This document shows, piece by piece, positions 45,639 through 54,328 of a DNA stretch of 64,000 nt. The notes beneath the pieces were generated by a model, which saw only the letters and a list, made by a program, of their open reading frames with translations, made no database searches and had not been told where the DNA came from. The number at the start of each line of letters is the position of its first letter. The first letter of the stretch is position 1. Position numbers and translations under genes: made by a program. The DNA comes from DATFQE01 sp963739085 (GTDB lineage Bacteria; Actinomycetota; Thermoleophilia; Gaiellales; Gaiellaceae): the NCBI GenBank assembly GCA_963739085.1, contig CAVTZA010000019.1, positions 124,001 to 188,000 of the forward strand. The letters are read 5' to 3'.

Positions 45639-46353
45639 GTACCTGCAGGACGGCACCGCCGTCCACGACCAGGCTCGCGCCCGTGACGTAGCTCGCATCC
45701 GGGGAGAGCAGAAACGACACGACGCCGGCCACCTCGGCCGCCTCGCCGGGCCGGCCGAGCGGGATCTCCGGCGCCAGGTCCCAGGCCTCCTGGTTCCGCT
45801 CGGTCACGATCGCGCCCGGGGCGACGGCGTTGACGCGGATCTCGGGGGCGAGCTCGAGCGCGAGGCTGCGTGTGAGCATCCCGAGCGCCGCCTTCGCCGA
45901 GGCGTAGAGCGAGAACCCTGTCCGCGGCACCTGCTCGTGGATGCTCGTGACGTTCACGATCGCGCCGCCGTCCGCCATCGCGCGAGCCGCGTGCCGGGAC
46001 AGCAGGAGTGCGGCGCGAACGTCGACGGCGAAGATGCGGTCGAAGTCGTCCGCCGTCAGCTCGAGCGCGGGCTTGGCGAGCGTTATCCCCGCGTTGTTGA
46101 CGAGCGCGTCCAGGCCGCCGAGGCCCTCGACCGTCTCGGCCACCAGCCGCTCCGGCACGTCAGGGTCGGAGAGATCGCCCGTCACCCAGACGCTACGCGT
46201 CCCAGTTTCACGGAGCCGCTCGTAGGCGCTCTGCGAGTCGGCGTCGCGCTCGCGCGTCGCGAACCCGAGCGCCCAGCCGTCGGCGACGAGGCGTTCTGCG
46301 ATCGCGAGCCCGATGCCGGTGCCCGCGCCGGTGACGAGGACGACGGCCGTTAC
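45622..46353 (-). CDS. short-chain dehydrogenase (FabG-like), start codon unclear
   Basis: A classical SDR of about 243 residues: VLVTGAGTGIG near the N-terminus, LVNNAGITLAKP, catalytic Ser in NVTSIHEQ and YASAKAALG. The start is problematic. The expected coding sequence begins right at the glmS stop, but the codon there reads GTA, not GTG. A GTG would require the glmS stop to be TGA instead of TAA. So either the start is nonstandard or the base is wrong. No better upstream start exists without a long N-terminal extension. The gene is coupled to glmS by overlap. Confidence 0.8.
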   Translation of the reverse strand, partial: VTAVVLVTGAGTGIGLAIAERLVADGWALGFATRERDADSQSAYERLRETGTRSVWVTGDLSDPDVPERLVAETVEGLGGLDALVNNAGITLAKPALELTADDFDRIFAVDVRAALLLSRHAARAMADGGAIVNVTSIHEQVPRTGFSLYASAKAALGMLTRSLALELAPEIRVNAVAPGAIVTERNQEAWDLAPEIPLGRPGEAAEVAGVVSFLLSPDASYVTGASLVVDGGAVLQVLRPAG

Positions 46354-48179
46354 TCGACCGTAACGGTTTTCGCCAGATTCCGCGGCTGGTCGACGTTCAG
46401 GCCGCGCAGCCGCGCGATCCGGTAGGCCAGCAGCTGCAGCGGCAGCGAGGCGAGCACCGCCTGCAGGAAGTTCGGCGACTTCGGCACGTAGATGACGTCG
46501 TCGGCGTGGTGCTGGATGTCCTCGTTGCCGTCGGTGGCGATCGCGATCACGTGGGCGCCGCGCGCACGGGTCTCCTGGATGTTGGAGACGATCTTGTCGT
46601 AGACGTGCAGGTCGGTGGCGACGACCACGACCGGCGTCCCGGTGTCGAGCAGCGCGATCGGTCCGTGCTTCATCTCGCCGGCCGAGTAGGCCTCGGTCGG
46701 GATGTACGAGATCTCCTTCAGCTTCAGGGCGCCTTCGAGCGCGACCGGCAAGCCGATGTGGCGACCCAGGTAGAGGAAGAACGGCTGCTCGTAGAAGCGC
46801 TGCGCGATGTCGTCGATCGGGTGGTGGCCGTCCAGGAACGCCTCCATCTGCCCGGGCAGGTCGTAGACGGCGTCCACGATGAAGCGGATCTCCTCCGGCG
46901 GCAGCGTCTCCCGCACCTGTGCGAGCTTCATGGCGACGAGGTAGAAGAGCGCCACCTGCGCCGTGAAGGTCTTCGAAGCGGCCACGCCGACCTCGAGCCC
47001 GCAGCGGGTGTACAGCACCGAGTCGACCTCGCGGGTGATCTGCGACCCCATCATGTTCGTGATCGCGAGCGTGTGCGCGCCGAGCTCGCGCGCGAGCTTC
47101 ATCGCGTTGACCGTGTCCCGCGTCTCGCCGGACTGCGAGATGCCGATCACGAGCGTGTCCTCGCCGATCACCGGGTTGCGGTAGATCCACTCGCTGGCGA
47201 TGTCCGGCTCGACCGGGATGCGAGCCCATTCCTCGATCACATAGCGGCCGACGACGCCTGCGTGGTACGCCGTTCCGCAGGCGAGGATCACGATCCTGCG
47301 CAGCTCGCGCAGCTCGTCGTCGCAGAGGCCCAGGCCCTCGAGCTCGAGTCGGCCGTGCCGCAGGCGGTCGCCGATCGTCTCGGCGACGGCCTCGGGCTGC
47401 TCGTAGATCTCCTTGAGCATGAACGTCTCGTAGCCGCCCTTCTCGGCGCCCTCGTCGTCCCAGTCGAGCTCGAGCTCGTCGTGCTCCACCGGGCTGCCGT
47501 CGAGGGCGACGAAGCGGACGCCCTCGGGCTTCAGGGACACGAGCTCGTGGTCGTCCGGGAATATCACGCGCCGTGTCTCGCGCAGGAAGGCGGCCGCGTT
47601 CGAGGCGAGGAAGTTCTCGCCCTCGCCGAGGCCGACGACGAGCGGGGTCTGAAAGCGCGCGCCGACGAGCTCGTCGGGGTGGTCGGCGTGGATGACGACG
47701 AAGGAGAAATGCCCCTCCATCTCGCCGAGCGCCAGGCGGGCCGCTTCGAGCAGGTCGCCGTCGTAGTGGCGCTCGATCAGGTGCGCGACGGTCTCGGCGT
47801 CGGTCTCCGAGCTGAACGTGTGGCCCTCTGCCTCGAGCCCGGCCTTGAGCTCGCGGTAGTTCTCGACGATCCCGTTCAGCACGATCGACATGCGGCCGTC
47901 CTCGCAGCCGGTGAGCGGGTGGGCGTTCCGCTCCGTCACGCCGCCGTGCGTCGCCCAGCGTGTGTGGCCGAGGCCCGTCGTGGCCCGGGAGCGCCCGTTC
48001 GTCGAGGACGCGTGCTTCAGGTTGTCGAGGTTTCCGACCGCCCGGACGTAGTGCAGCCCCTCAGGCTCGAGGAGCGCGACGCCTGCAGAGTCGTAGCCCC
48101 GGTACTCCAGGCGCTGCAGGCCGTGCAGGAGCAGTGGTTGAACCTTCTTGGGCCCGACGTATCCGATGATTCCGCACAC
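46350..48179 (-). CDS. glmS: glutamine-fructose-6-phosphate aminotransferase
   Basis: A 609-residue enzyme that makes glucosamine-6-phosphate for peptidoglycan. The GTG start places Cys2 as the N-terminal nucleophile (MCGIIGYVG), as needed after Met removal. The glutaminase domain has LGHTRWATHGG and the isomerase half has SIS domains with ILACGTAYHAG and ISQSGETRDT, ending in the conserved AKTVTVE. GGGGAGG six bases upstream is a good ribosome site. It lies downstream of glmM with 83 bases between them; I see no ribozyme there, as expected outside Bacillota. Confidence 0.96.
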   Translation of the reverse strand: MCGIIGYVGPKKVQPLLLHGLQRLEYRGYDSAGVALLEPEGLHYVRAVGNLDNLKHASSTNGRSRATTGLGHTRWATHGGVTERNAHPLTGCEDGRMSIVLNGIVENYRELKAGLEAEGHTFSSETDAETVAHLIERHYDGDLLEAARLALGEMEGHFSFVVIHADHPDELVGARFQTPLVVGLGEGENFLASNAAAFLRETRRVIFPDDHELVSLKPEGVRFVALDGSPVEHDELELDWDDEGAEKGGYETFMLKEIYEQPEAVAETIGDRLRHGRLELEGLGLCDDELRELRRIVILACGTAYHAGVVGRYVIEEWARIPVEPDIASEWIYRNPVIGEDTLVIGISQSGETRDTVNAMKLARELGAHTLAITNMMGSQITREVDSVLYTRCGLEVGVAASKTFTAQVALFYLVAMKLAQVRETLPPEEIRFIVDAVYDLPGQMEAFLDGHHPIDDIAQRFYEQPFFLYLGRHIGLPVALEGALKLKEISYIPTEAYSAGEMKHGPIALLDTGTPVVVVATDLHVYDKIVSNIQETRARGAHVIAIATDGNEDIQHHADDVIYVPKSPNFLQAVLASLPLQLLAYRIARLRGLNVDQPRNLAKTVTVE

Positions 48180-48262
48180 GCTGCCTCCCCAGAGCCGCGG
48201 TGAAAAACGTGTCTCGAAACGCAGAAAGCCCGACCGCCGGACCCTACGTTGGGCCTGACCGG

Positions 48263-49522
48263 CTAGCCGAGCTCCCGTGCAACGAGAGTGGAAATCGTAC
48301 CACAGAGGCGCTCCGCTTCCGACCGATTTTCGGCCTCGACGAGCACCCTGACGACCGGCTCCGTGCCCGAGGGACGCACGAGCACGCGGCCTAGGCCGTC
48401 GAGCCCGGAGTTGATCCGCTCGAGCTGCTCGCGGAGCTCGTGTGGGAACGATTTCGTGCGGACGCGCACGTTCTCTATCGCCTGCGGGTACTTCGGCATC
48501 ACCGCCGCGGCATCGGCGAGCGAGCGGCCGTCGAGGGCGCCGCACAGGAGCAGGGCCGCCGCGAGCCCGTCGCCCGTGACGTGATTCTGGAGATAGATCA
48601 CGTGCCCCGACTGCTCGCCGCCGAGCAGGCCGCCCTCCGCGCGGAGCGCTTCGAGCACGTAGCGGTCACCGACGGCAGTGGTGTGCACGCGGATCCCGCG
48701 CTCCTCCATCAGCCGGTGGAACCCGAGGTTCGTCATCTGCGTGACCGCCACCTGGTCGACGCCCAGGTGCAGAGCGAGGATCGCGACGATCTGGTCGCCG
48801 TCGACCGTTTGCCCCTGGGCGTCCACGGCGAGCACGCGGTCGCCGTCTCCGTCGAAGGCGATCCCCAGGTCGGCGCCCTCCTCGACGACGGTGCGGGAGA
48901 GCAGCGCGAGGTCGGTCGCGCCGCAGCCCATGTTGATGTTCGTGCCGTCCGGCTCGTCACAGATCGCCATGACGTCGCCGCCGAGCCGCGTGAACGCGGT
49001 CGGGGCGATCCCGGAGTACGCGCCGTTCGCGCAGTCGACGACGACGCGCAGGCCGTTCAGCTCGCTGCCGAATCGCTCGACCACGTGGTCGAGGTAGCTC
49101 TCGGTCGCGATCCCGACGCGGTCGATCCGGCCGCCGCCGGCGGCGTCCGCGTCCAGGAGCGCCTCGATCTCCTCCTCGGCGGCGTCGGTGAGCTTCTGGC
49201 CGTCGGCGTCGAAGAGCTTGACCCCGTTGTACTCGGGCGGGTTGTGCGAGGCCGAGATGACGATGCCGAGGTCGAGCGCCAGCAGGGCCACCGCCGGCGT
49301 CGGCAGGACGCCGGCGAGCACCGCGTTGCCGCCGGCGGAGACGACGCCGCGCGCAAAGGCTTCCTCGAGCTCCTCGCCCGAGCCGCGGGTGTCCCGGCCG
49401 ACGAAGACCCGACCGCCGCCGCTCCAGAGCGTGGCTGCCTTGCCGAGCCGCTCGACGAGGTCCTGCGTGAGGTCCTCGCCGACGACGCCGCGGACACCGT
49501 CCGTGCCGAAGTACCGCCTCAT
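48263..49522 (-). CDS. glmM: phosphoglucosamine mutase
   Basis: A 419-residue phosphohexomutase that converts glucosamine-6-phosphate to the 1-phosphate. The phosphoserine motif is SASHNPPEYNG (Ser92), the metal loop DGDGDR, the sugar loop GGEQSGH and the phosphate loop RPSGTEP. It is slightly shorter than the ~445 residues usual for GlmM. It lies just downstream of rpsI and upstream of glmS, its common actinobacterial position. The gene starts with ATG ten bases after the rpsI stop. Confidence 0.96.
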   Translation of the reverse strand: MRRYFGTDGVRGVVGEDLTQDLVERLGKAATLWSGGGRVFVGRDTRGSGEELEEAFARGVVSAGGNAVLAGVLPTPAVALLALDLGIVISASHNPPEYNGVKLFDADGQKLTDAAEEEIEALLDADAAGGGRIDRVGIATESYLDHVVERFGSELNGLRVVVDCANGAYSGIAPTAFTRLGGDVMAICDEPDGTNINMGCGATDLALLSRTVVEEGADLGIAFDGDGDRVLAVDAQGQTVDGDQIVAILALHLGVDQVAVTQMTNLGFHRLMEERGIRVHTTAVGDRYVLEALRAEGGLLGGEQSGHVIYLQNHVTGDGLAAALLLCGALDGRSLADAAAVMPKYPQAIENVRVRTKSFPHELREQLERINSGLDGLGRVLVRPSGTEPVVRVLVEAENRSEAERLCGTISTLVARELG

Positions 49523-49532
49523 CGCGGCGCGC

Positions 49533-49940
49533 CTAGCGCTTCGAGAACTGCGGCGCCTTGCGCGCCTTGTGCAGGCCGGCCTTCTTGCGCTCGACCTTGC
49601 GCGCGTCGCGTGTGAGGAAGCCCTCGCGCTTGAGCGCCACCCGCAGGTTCGGGTCGGCCTCGACGAGCGCGCGGGCGATCCCGTGGCGAACCGCTCCGGC
49701 CTGGCCCGTGGGCCCGCCGCCGTGGACGCGGACGCGCAGGTCGAACGTCCCCTCGACGCCCGTCACCTTGAACGGCGAGAGCGCCGCGATCTGGTGGGCC
49801 TGGCGCGGGAAGTAGTCCTCGATCGTGCGTCCGTTCACCCAGGTCGTCCCGTCGCCCGGGCGCAGGATCACGCGCGCGACCGACGTCTTGCGCTTCCCCG
49901 TGCCCAGGTACTGGGCCGGGCCGATCGTCGTCTCAGCCAT
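49533..49940 (-). CDS. rpsI: 30S ribosomal protein S9
   Basis: A 135-residue ribosomal protein of the small subunit, with a conserved YLGTGKRKTSVARV start, RVHGGGPTGQAGAVRHGIAR in the middle and the basic C-terminal KKAGLHKARKAPQFSKR that reaches the P site. Its start overlaps the rplM stop by eight bases, so translation is coupled. Both genes are clearly intact, a useful contrast to the frameshifted genes in this window. Confidence 0.98.
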   Translation of the reverse strand: MAETTIGPAQYLGTGKRKTSVARVILRPGDGTTWVNGRTIEDYFPRQAHQIAALSPFKVTGVEGTFDLRVRVHGGGPTGQAGAVRHGIARALVEADPNLRVALKREGFLTRDARKVERKKAGLHKARKAPQFSKR

Positions 49941-50376
49941 TCGAGTCCTCCAGCGGCAGTGGCTCCGGCGCCTGCGCGGCGTGCGGGTGCTCGGGGCCGG
50001 CGTAAACCTTGAGCTTCGTGAGCTGCGCGCGCGAAAGCCGGTTGCGGGGCAGCATTCCCTTCACCGCGAGGCGGATGACCTCGGTCGGGCGACGCTCGAG
50101 CATGTCGTTGAGCGTCCGGCTGCGTAGGCCGCCGGGATAGCCCGAGTGCCGGTAGTACATCTTCTCGTCGCGCTTGTTGCCGGTCGTCACGATCTTCTCG
50201 GCGTTCACGACGACGACGAAGTCACCCGTGTCGACGTGCGGTGTGTACTGCGGCTTGCGCTTGCCGCGCAGCGTCTCGGCGATCTGCGTGGCGAGCCGGC
50301 CCAGGGTCTTGCCCTCGGCATCCACGACGTACCACTTGCGAGCGATCTCGCCCGGTTTCGCGTTCCAGGTCTTCAT
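49933..50376 (-). CDS. rplM: 50S ribosomal protein L13
   Basis: A 147-residue large-subunit protein with KWYVVDAEGKTLGRLATQIA and GDFVVVVNAEKIVTTGNKRD, standard for L13. It is first in the rplM-rpsI-glmM-glmS run. The leader is longer than at other genes here: a TAGACT box lies about 40 bases upstream of the ATG, so this promoter would give a leadered mRNA. Copy 2 of the long-hairpin repeat begins 55 bases upstream of the start. Confidence 0.98.
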   Translation of the reverse strand: MKTWNAKPGEIARKWYVVDAEGKTLGRLATQIAETLRGKRKPQYTPHVDTGDFVVVVNAEKIVTTGNKRDEKMYYRHSGYPGGLRSRTLNDMLERRPTEVIRLAVKGMLPRNRLSRAQLTKLKVYAGPEHPHAAQAPEPLPLEDSNG

Positions 50377-50430
50377 GACAAAGAGAAGCGCGCCCGGAAG
50401 GGTGCGCGGCGCGGAAGTCTAGCGCAAGCT

Positions 50431-50600
50431 GAACTGGTTTCGGTATGGGGCCTCGTCGTCGGGGTGCGATGGGTGGTGCGAGGCAAGGACGCAGGGAGTG
50501 TCCGTGTAGCTGGGACGCGTAGCGTGGGCGCGACCGAGGACGCCGCCTCGCGCCGCTCAGCGCGGCCCGGCGGCACAGCGCCTCATGCCGAAGCCAGTTC
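50431..50600. repeat. long-hairpin intergenic repeat, copy 2
   Basis: A 170-base imperfect palindrome between rplM and a membrane-protein operon. The outer arms match at 18 of 21 positions (GAACTGGTTTCGGTATGGGGC with the complement of 50580-50600). A middle stem GTCGTCGGGGTGCG pairs with the right arm at 13 of 14 positions when G.U is allowed. The inner arm TGGGTGGTGCGAGGC pairs at all 15 positions with GCCTCGCGCCGCTCA. The core is strongly similar to copy 1, but both arms differ together. The right edge is four bases from the stop of the small membrane gene. Confidence 0.8.
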
Positions 50601-50604
50601 TGGG

Positions 50605-50751
50605 TCATTCCCGTTCCTTGCGGGCCCCCAGCCACGCCGCCAGGCCGATGGCGATGACCCCGAACGCGGCCAAGAGCTCCACGACGAGCCCGACGGTGCC
50701 GCCGTGCGCCAGGGGGATGAGTAGGAGGACTAACCCTGTGACAGAAGCCAC
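50605..50751 (-). CDS. small two-helix membrane protein
   Basis: A 48-residue protein with two hydrophobic segments, VASVTGLVLLLIPLAHGG and VELLAAFGVIAIGLAAWL, and a charged end GARKERE. GGGAGGATT precedes the GTG start. It overlaps the end of the ten-helix membrane protein gene by 22 bases, so it is likely its co-translated partner. Length and composition do not allow a function. The stop TGA is followed after four bases by repeat copy 2. Confidence 0.6.
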   Translation of the reverse strand: MASVTGLVLLLIPLAHGGTVGLVVELLAAFGVIAIGLAAWLGARKERE

Positions 50752-52112
50752 AATCCTCCCACGGTATAGAGCACCATCAGGATGAGGTAGGCGTACTGGG
50801 TGCGGATGGCCGTCCGCGGCGACGCGAACAGCGCGATCGCGCGGTCGTGGGCCAGCACGAGGCCCAGGACGTGGCCGAAGACGAGCACGGCGACCTGGGT
50901 GTACCAGACCATGTTCGGCGTCAGGGCGGTCAGGTTCGGCGAGAAGTCGGCCGTGCCGAACAGGTCCCAGCCGAACCCGAACGGGTCGGACGAGAGCGGG
51001 ATCGCGAACTGACCCTGGTTGACGAGCAGCGAGAAGTAGTGGGCCAGGTTGTACGCGAGCGCGATCGGCACGAGGCTGAAGATGAACGCGTCCACGAGTG
51101 ACCGCTCCGAGTGGGCGGCTGCTCGAGCGCCGGCGACCGCGAGGAAGTACGCCCCTGCGACCAGCAGCACGAAGACCGCCAGCCCGAGCAGGTTCAGCCC
51201 CGTCACCACGAGATCGGAGAGCCCCGGCGAGTTGATCAGCTTCTCCTCGACCGAGAAGAGGCGGTTCTGCCAGATCGAGGTCCGGCTGAAGCCGTCGAAC
51301 GCGACCGAGCCGAGCATCACCGCGACCATCGCGACCGTTCCCGGGATCACGTCCCAGACTGCGAGCGCCGCGAGCGGCGGCCTGAGCACGATCTCGCGCT
51401 CCTCGTCCTCCTCGCGTTCGCGGAGCCCGAACGGCGCGATGCGCGAGAGGAAGTTGAAGTACACCGAGAAGCCGTCGCCGTTCCCGAACCACGCCTCCCG
51501 GCCGAAGACGGCTGCGCCGACCCAGGTCACCCAGCTGTAGACGAGGATCGCGAGCGCGAGCTTCCTCGGCTCCGAGGCATTGAGGTACGCAAGCTCGTAG
51601 GCGGTGAACGAGAAGAGCAGCACAGCCGCAGGCCACCGTCCGAGCCGCTCCGGGTACTCGGCGAGGGGATCCCAGCGGACGCCGAGCCGGTTCGAGACCC
51701 AGGCGACGCCGTCGGCGGCCGCCTTCCACGGGCTCAGCACCCGCCAGACGTCGCCGAACACGACGACGAGCGGGACCATCCCGACCCAGAAGATGACGAA
51801 GACAAAGGTCGGGGAGAGGTTCGCGCCCTGGGACGGCTCGCCGATGAGCGCCGCCAGGAAGTTGAGCACGAGCAGCCCGAACGAGAACGCGCCGAGCACG
51901 AAGCGGAGCGCTCCGGAGAGGAGGATCGCCTGCATCCAGCCGGGCAAGGGCCTGGCCCAGTGGTTGTTCTCCAGGCGCGGCTTCGTCCAGAGGACGCCGA
52001 GGGCGACGAACGAGACGACGAGGACGATTGCGCCCGTGTAGTAGAAGAGCCACAGCGGGAGCGGCAGGTCCTTGACGGCCCCGATGCCGTGCGCGAGGGG
52101 CAGGAAGCTCAT
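50730..52112 (-). CDS. polytopic membrane protein (actinobacterial 'fenitrothion hydrolase'-like family)
   Basis: A 460-residue protein with about ten transmembrane helices. Recognisable stretches are WTKPRLENNHWARPLPGW, VFGDVWRVLSPWKAAADGV, SWVTWVGAAVFGREAWF and LFGTADFSPNLTALTPNM. In actinobacteria such proteins carry the label fenitrothion hydrolase, but no hydrolase motif is seen, so the name is doubtful. The start ATG overlaps the stop of a cupredoxin-like gene, and a small membrane gene overlaps its end. A copper or electron-transfer link is a guess based on the neighbour. Confidence 0.75.
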   Translation of the reverse strand: MSFLPLAHGIGAVKDLPLPLWLFYYTGAIVLVVSFVALGVLWTKPRLENNHWARPLPGWMQAILLSGALRFVLGAFSFGLLVLNFLAALIGEPSQGANLSPTFVFVIFWVGMVPLVVVFGDVWRVLSPWKAAADGVAWVSNRLGVRWDPLAEYPERLGRWPAAVLLFSFTAYELAYLNASEPRKLALAILVYSWVTWVGAAVFGREAWFGNGDGFSVYFNFLSRIAPFGLREREEDEEREIVLRPPLAALAVWDVIPGTVAMVAVMLGSVAFDGFSRTSIWQNRLFSVEEKLINSPGLSDLVVTGLNLLGLAVFVLLVAGAYFLAVAGARAAAHSERSLVDAFIFSLVPIALAYNLAHYFSLLVNQGQFAIPLSSDPFGFGWDLFGTADFSPNLTALTPNMVWYTQVAVLVFGHVLGLVLAHDRAIALFASPRTAIRTQYAYLILMVLYTVGGLWLLSQG

Positions 52113-52556
52113 GGCGTGACGCTGATCTCGGCGATCTGCAGTCCCCGACTCTCGAGCTCGGCCTCGAACTGGCCGGGGATCGTCGCCTTGAAGGCGATCA
52201 CCGCGGGCGCACCCGGTGCGACGTCCTTCATCAGGTTGTAGCCGTGCACGTGCACCTCGTCGGAGACGTCCGAGCGCACGGTCAGCACCACGCGCTCGTC
52301 CTTCGACACCGTGGCCCGCTTGATCCCGCCCACGGGCTTGCCGCCGCGGATGACGATCGCGATCCGCGCCGCCTGGGGCTGCGGCGGCGGCGGCGGTCGC
52401 GGTCGGCGTCGTCGCGGTCGGCGTCGTGACGGACGCGGTGGGTGGCGGTGGTGGCGGCGGGGACGAGCTGTCGCCGTCGTCGTCTCCCGGGCGGAAGACG
52501 AGGAACAGCACGACGGCGGCAGCGATGCCGCCCGCAGCGATCAGCAGCTTGGTCAT
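52109..52556 (-). pseudogene. membrane-anchored cupredoxin-like protein, one frameshift
   Basis: Encodes a protein of about 149 residues: one N-terminal membrane helix (LLIAAGGIAAAVVLFLVF), a Pro- and Thr-rich linker, then a cupredoxin-like beta domain (KDERVVLTVRSDVSDEVHVH, GYNLMKDVAPGAP, QIAEISVTP). A frame break lies in a GCC-rich run near 52375, between the linker and the domain. The strongly copper-binding His-Cys-His-Met set is not seen, so copper binding is uncertain. ATGA overlap couples it to the polytopic membrane protein. Confidence 0.72.
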
Positions 52557-52584
52557 GACTCCTCCTTGTTCGAGACGGTCGCGG

Positions 52585-53091
52585 TCAGGCGACCGCAGGC
52601 GGCGCCCTGGAGGAGCGCGAGCACGCGAGCAACGAAAGCCGCGGCACGTGGACGACTGCGACCGGCTCCGGTCGCAGCGGCGACCACAAGCGGCGAGGAG
52701 GCCTGGTAAGCGCCTCGAGCACGAGGTCGGCGAGCCCGATGAAAGCGCGCGCGGCGACGAGGGCCGCGAGCGCGAACGGCAGCTGCAGGAGGAGACCGAC
52801 GAGGAAGGCGGGCTCGGTCACGAGGAGCTGGAGCCGCTCGGTGTGCTCCTGCACGGTGAACGCAAGCGGCGGCAGGGCGGCGAACACGACCGGCGAGGCC
52901 GTCCGGCCGCGGCGGAGCACGCCGACCACCGCGAGCGCGCCGAGTACCCCGAAGAGCAGCGGCGCGTAGGCGAGGTAGCCGTGCCGCTCTCGCGGCGGCG
53001 AGATCAGGTGGTACGCGAGCGCGTGCGCGGCGAGGCAGCCCGCAGCCATGAACGGAATCGAGACGAGCCAGGGTGCGCCGCACCGACGCAT
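52585..53091 (-). CDS. four-helix membrane protein, function unknown
   Basis: A 168-residue membrane protein with about four helices (LVSIPFMAAGCLAAHALAYH, YAPLLFGVLGALAVVGVL, FLVGLLLQLPFALAALVAAR among them) and a short cytoplasmic tail. I do not recognise a family with certainty. It is 28 bases upstream of the cupredoxin gene on the same strand, so it probably belongs to that operon. The ATG at 53091 is preferred over one 33 bases further upstream because the hydrophobic start is at the right place. The upstream neighbour on the same strand is an MFS gene. Confidence 0.6.
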   Translation of the reverse strand: MRRCGAPWLVSIPFMAAGCLAAHALAYHLISPPRERHGYLAYAPLLFGVLGALAVVGVLRRGRTASPVVFAALPPLAFTVQEHTERLQLLVTEPAFLVGLLLQLPFALAALVAARAFIGLADLVLEALTRPPRRLWSPLRPEPVAVVHVPRLSLLACSRSSRAPPAVA

Positions 53092-53098
53092 GCCACGA

Positions 53099-54328
53099 TC
53101 ATGCCACCCCGGGCTCCACGACACCCTGGCGCCGCCGCGCGATCAGCCAGGCGATCGGCGCCGTGACGAGCACCGTGGCCCCGATGGCGAGCGCCGCGAC
53201 CCCGAGCACGTCGAGGGCGACACCGCCGGCGAGGGCGAGGCCCGCGCCGAGGAGAGCGGCAAGCAGGTCGTTCAGCCCGAGCAGCTTCCCGCGCTCCGCC
53301 GGCGCCGTGCGATCGGCGAGCTCGGCCGTCGCGGCCACGAAAGACACGTTCCAGCCGAGCCCGAGGCCGAAGAGCAGCACGGCGACCGCGAGCACGCTCT
53401 CGCCCCAGAGCAGCCCGATGCAGGAGACGCCCATCACCGCGAGGCCGGCGGCAAGGGAGGGCATGCGGCCGATACGGTCGATGAGATTGCCGACCACGAG
53501 CACCAGCGCGTACATGCCGAGCACGTGCGCCCCGACGATCGGGAACACGTCGCTCTGGGGATGGTGATGGTGGTTGACGACCATGTAGCCCGTCAGGTTC
53601 ATCACGGAGACCATCACGCTGAAGCTGGCGAGCGCGGCCACCATGGCGGGGATCACGCCGGGGCGGCGGATGATCTCGCGCATCGGCGCGGCCGGCTCCG
53701 GCGGCGCATCCGATCCGGTGGAGCCGATGATCTCGGCGATCCGCTTGGGATCGGGCCGCACGTTCGCGACGATCGCCAACGCGACGAGCGACATCCCGCC
53801 GGCGGCGAGCCACGGAACCGTGAGGGCGTCCGCCTCGAGGTGCTTGCCCGCGAAGAGCGGGCTGAAGACGGCCGGCCCGAGGATGGCGCCGAAGACCGAG
53901 CCGAAGAGCACGAGCGAGATCCCATGCGCCCGGTGCTCCGGCGGGTACATGTCCCCGGCGGCGGTGCGGACGAGAAGCGCGATCCCGCTGGCCGAGCCGA
54001 TCAGCGCGAAGCCGACGATGACGGCGGGCGTCGACTTCGTCTGCGTCGCGAGGGCGGTGAGCGAGCAGCCGACGGCGGCGAGGACGAACCCGAACGCGAT
54101 CACCGGCTTCCGCCCGATGCGGTCCATCGTGCGCCCCGCCGGCACCGCGGTCAGGCCCGAGGCGGTCAGGAAGATCGCCGGGCCGAGGCCGAGCAGCCCC
54201 TCGATACCGGTCACGAGCACGAACGTCAGAGACGACACCGCGGCGACGAGCTGCAGGACGGCGGAGTTGACCGCCATCGTCGCCGCGAGGAGCGCGGTGT
54301 TGCGGCGGATCGGCAGCTGCTCAGGCAC
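53099..54328 (-). CDS. MFS transporter
   Basis: A 409-residue transporter with 12 predicted helices. The loop 2-3 motif is PAGRTMDRIGRKPVIAFG, and its second-half counterpart is VGNLIDRIGRMPSLAAG. A histidine run, HHHH, lies in the loop between helices of the second half (NLTGYMVVNHHHHPQSD). The substrate is not known. GTG start; the end of the gene lies seven bases before the four-helix gene start. It overlaps the uracil-DNA glycosylase end by eight bases. Confidence 0.87.
   Translation of the reverse strand: MPEQLPIRRNTALLAATMAVNSAVLQLVAAVSSLTFVLVTGIEGLLGLGPAIFLTASGLTAVPAGRTMDRIGRKPVIAFGFVLAAVGCSLTALATQTKSTPAVIVGFALIGSASGIALLVRTAAGDMYPPEHRAHGISLVLFGSVFGAILGPAVFSPLFAGKHLEADALTVPWLAAGGMSLVALAIVANVRPDPKRIAEIIGSTGSDAPPEPAAPMREIIRRPGVIPAMVAALASFSVMVSVMNLTGYMVVNHHHHPQSDVFPIVGAHVLGMYALVLVVGNLIDRIGRMPSLAAGLAVMGVSCIGLLWGESVLAVAVLLFGLGLGWNVSFVAATAELADRTAPAERGKLLGLNDLLAALLGAGLALAGGVALDVLGVAALAIGATVLVTAPIAWLIARRRQGVVEPGVA

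Noticed and set aside
46190..46205. A 16-base exact match (ACGCTACGCGTCCCAG) between the SDR gene and repeat copies 1 and 2
   Set aside because: In the SDR it encodes part of the natural TGTRSV stretch; no flanking similarity or stem is present. Probably chance from a shared GC-rich word.
46506..48203. A 565-codon plus-strand frame
   Set aside because: It is antisense to glmS, whose motifs are complete.
48180..48262. glmS ribozyme or riboswitch
   Set aside because: The gap is short and has no ribozyme core; such ribozymes are known from Bacillota.
50377..50430. Possible ribosomal-protein leader or riboswitch before rplM
   Set aside because: The region holds a -10-like box and G/C-rich sequence but no structure that I recognise; the repeat is the only clear fold upstream.
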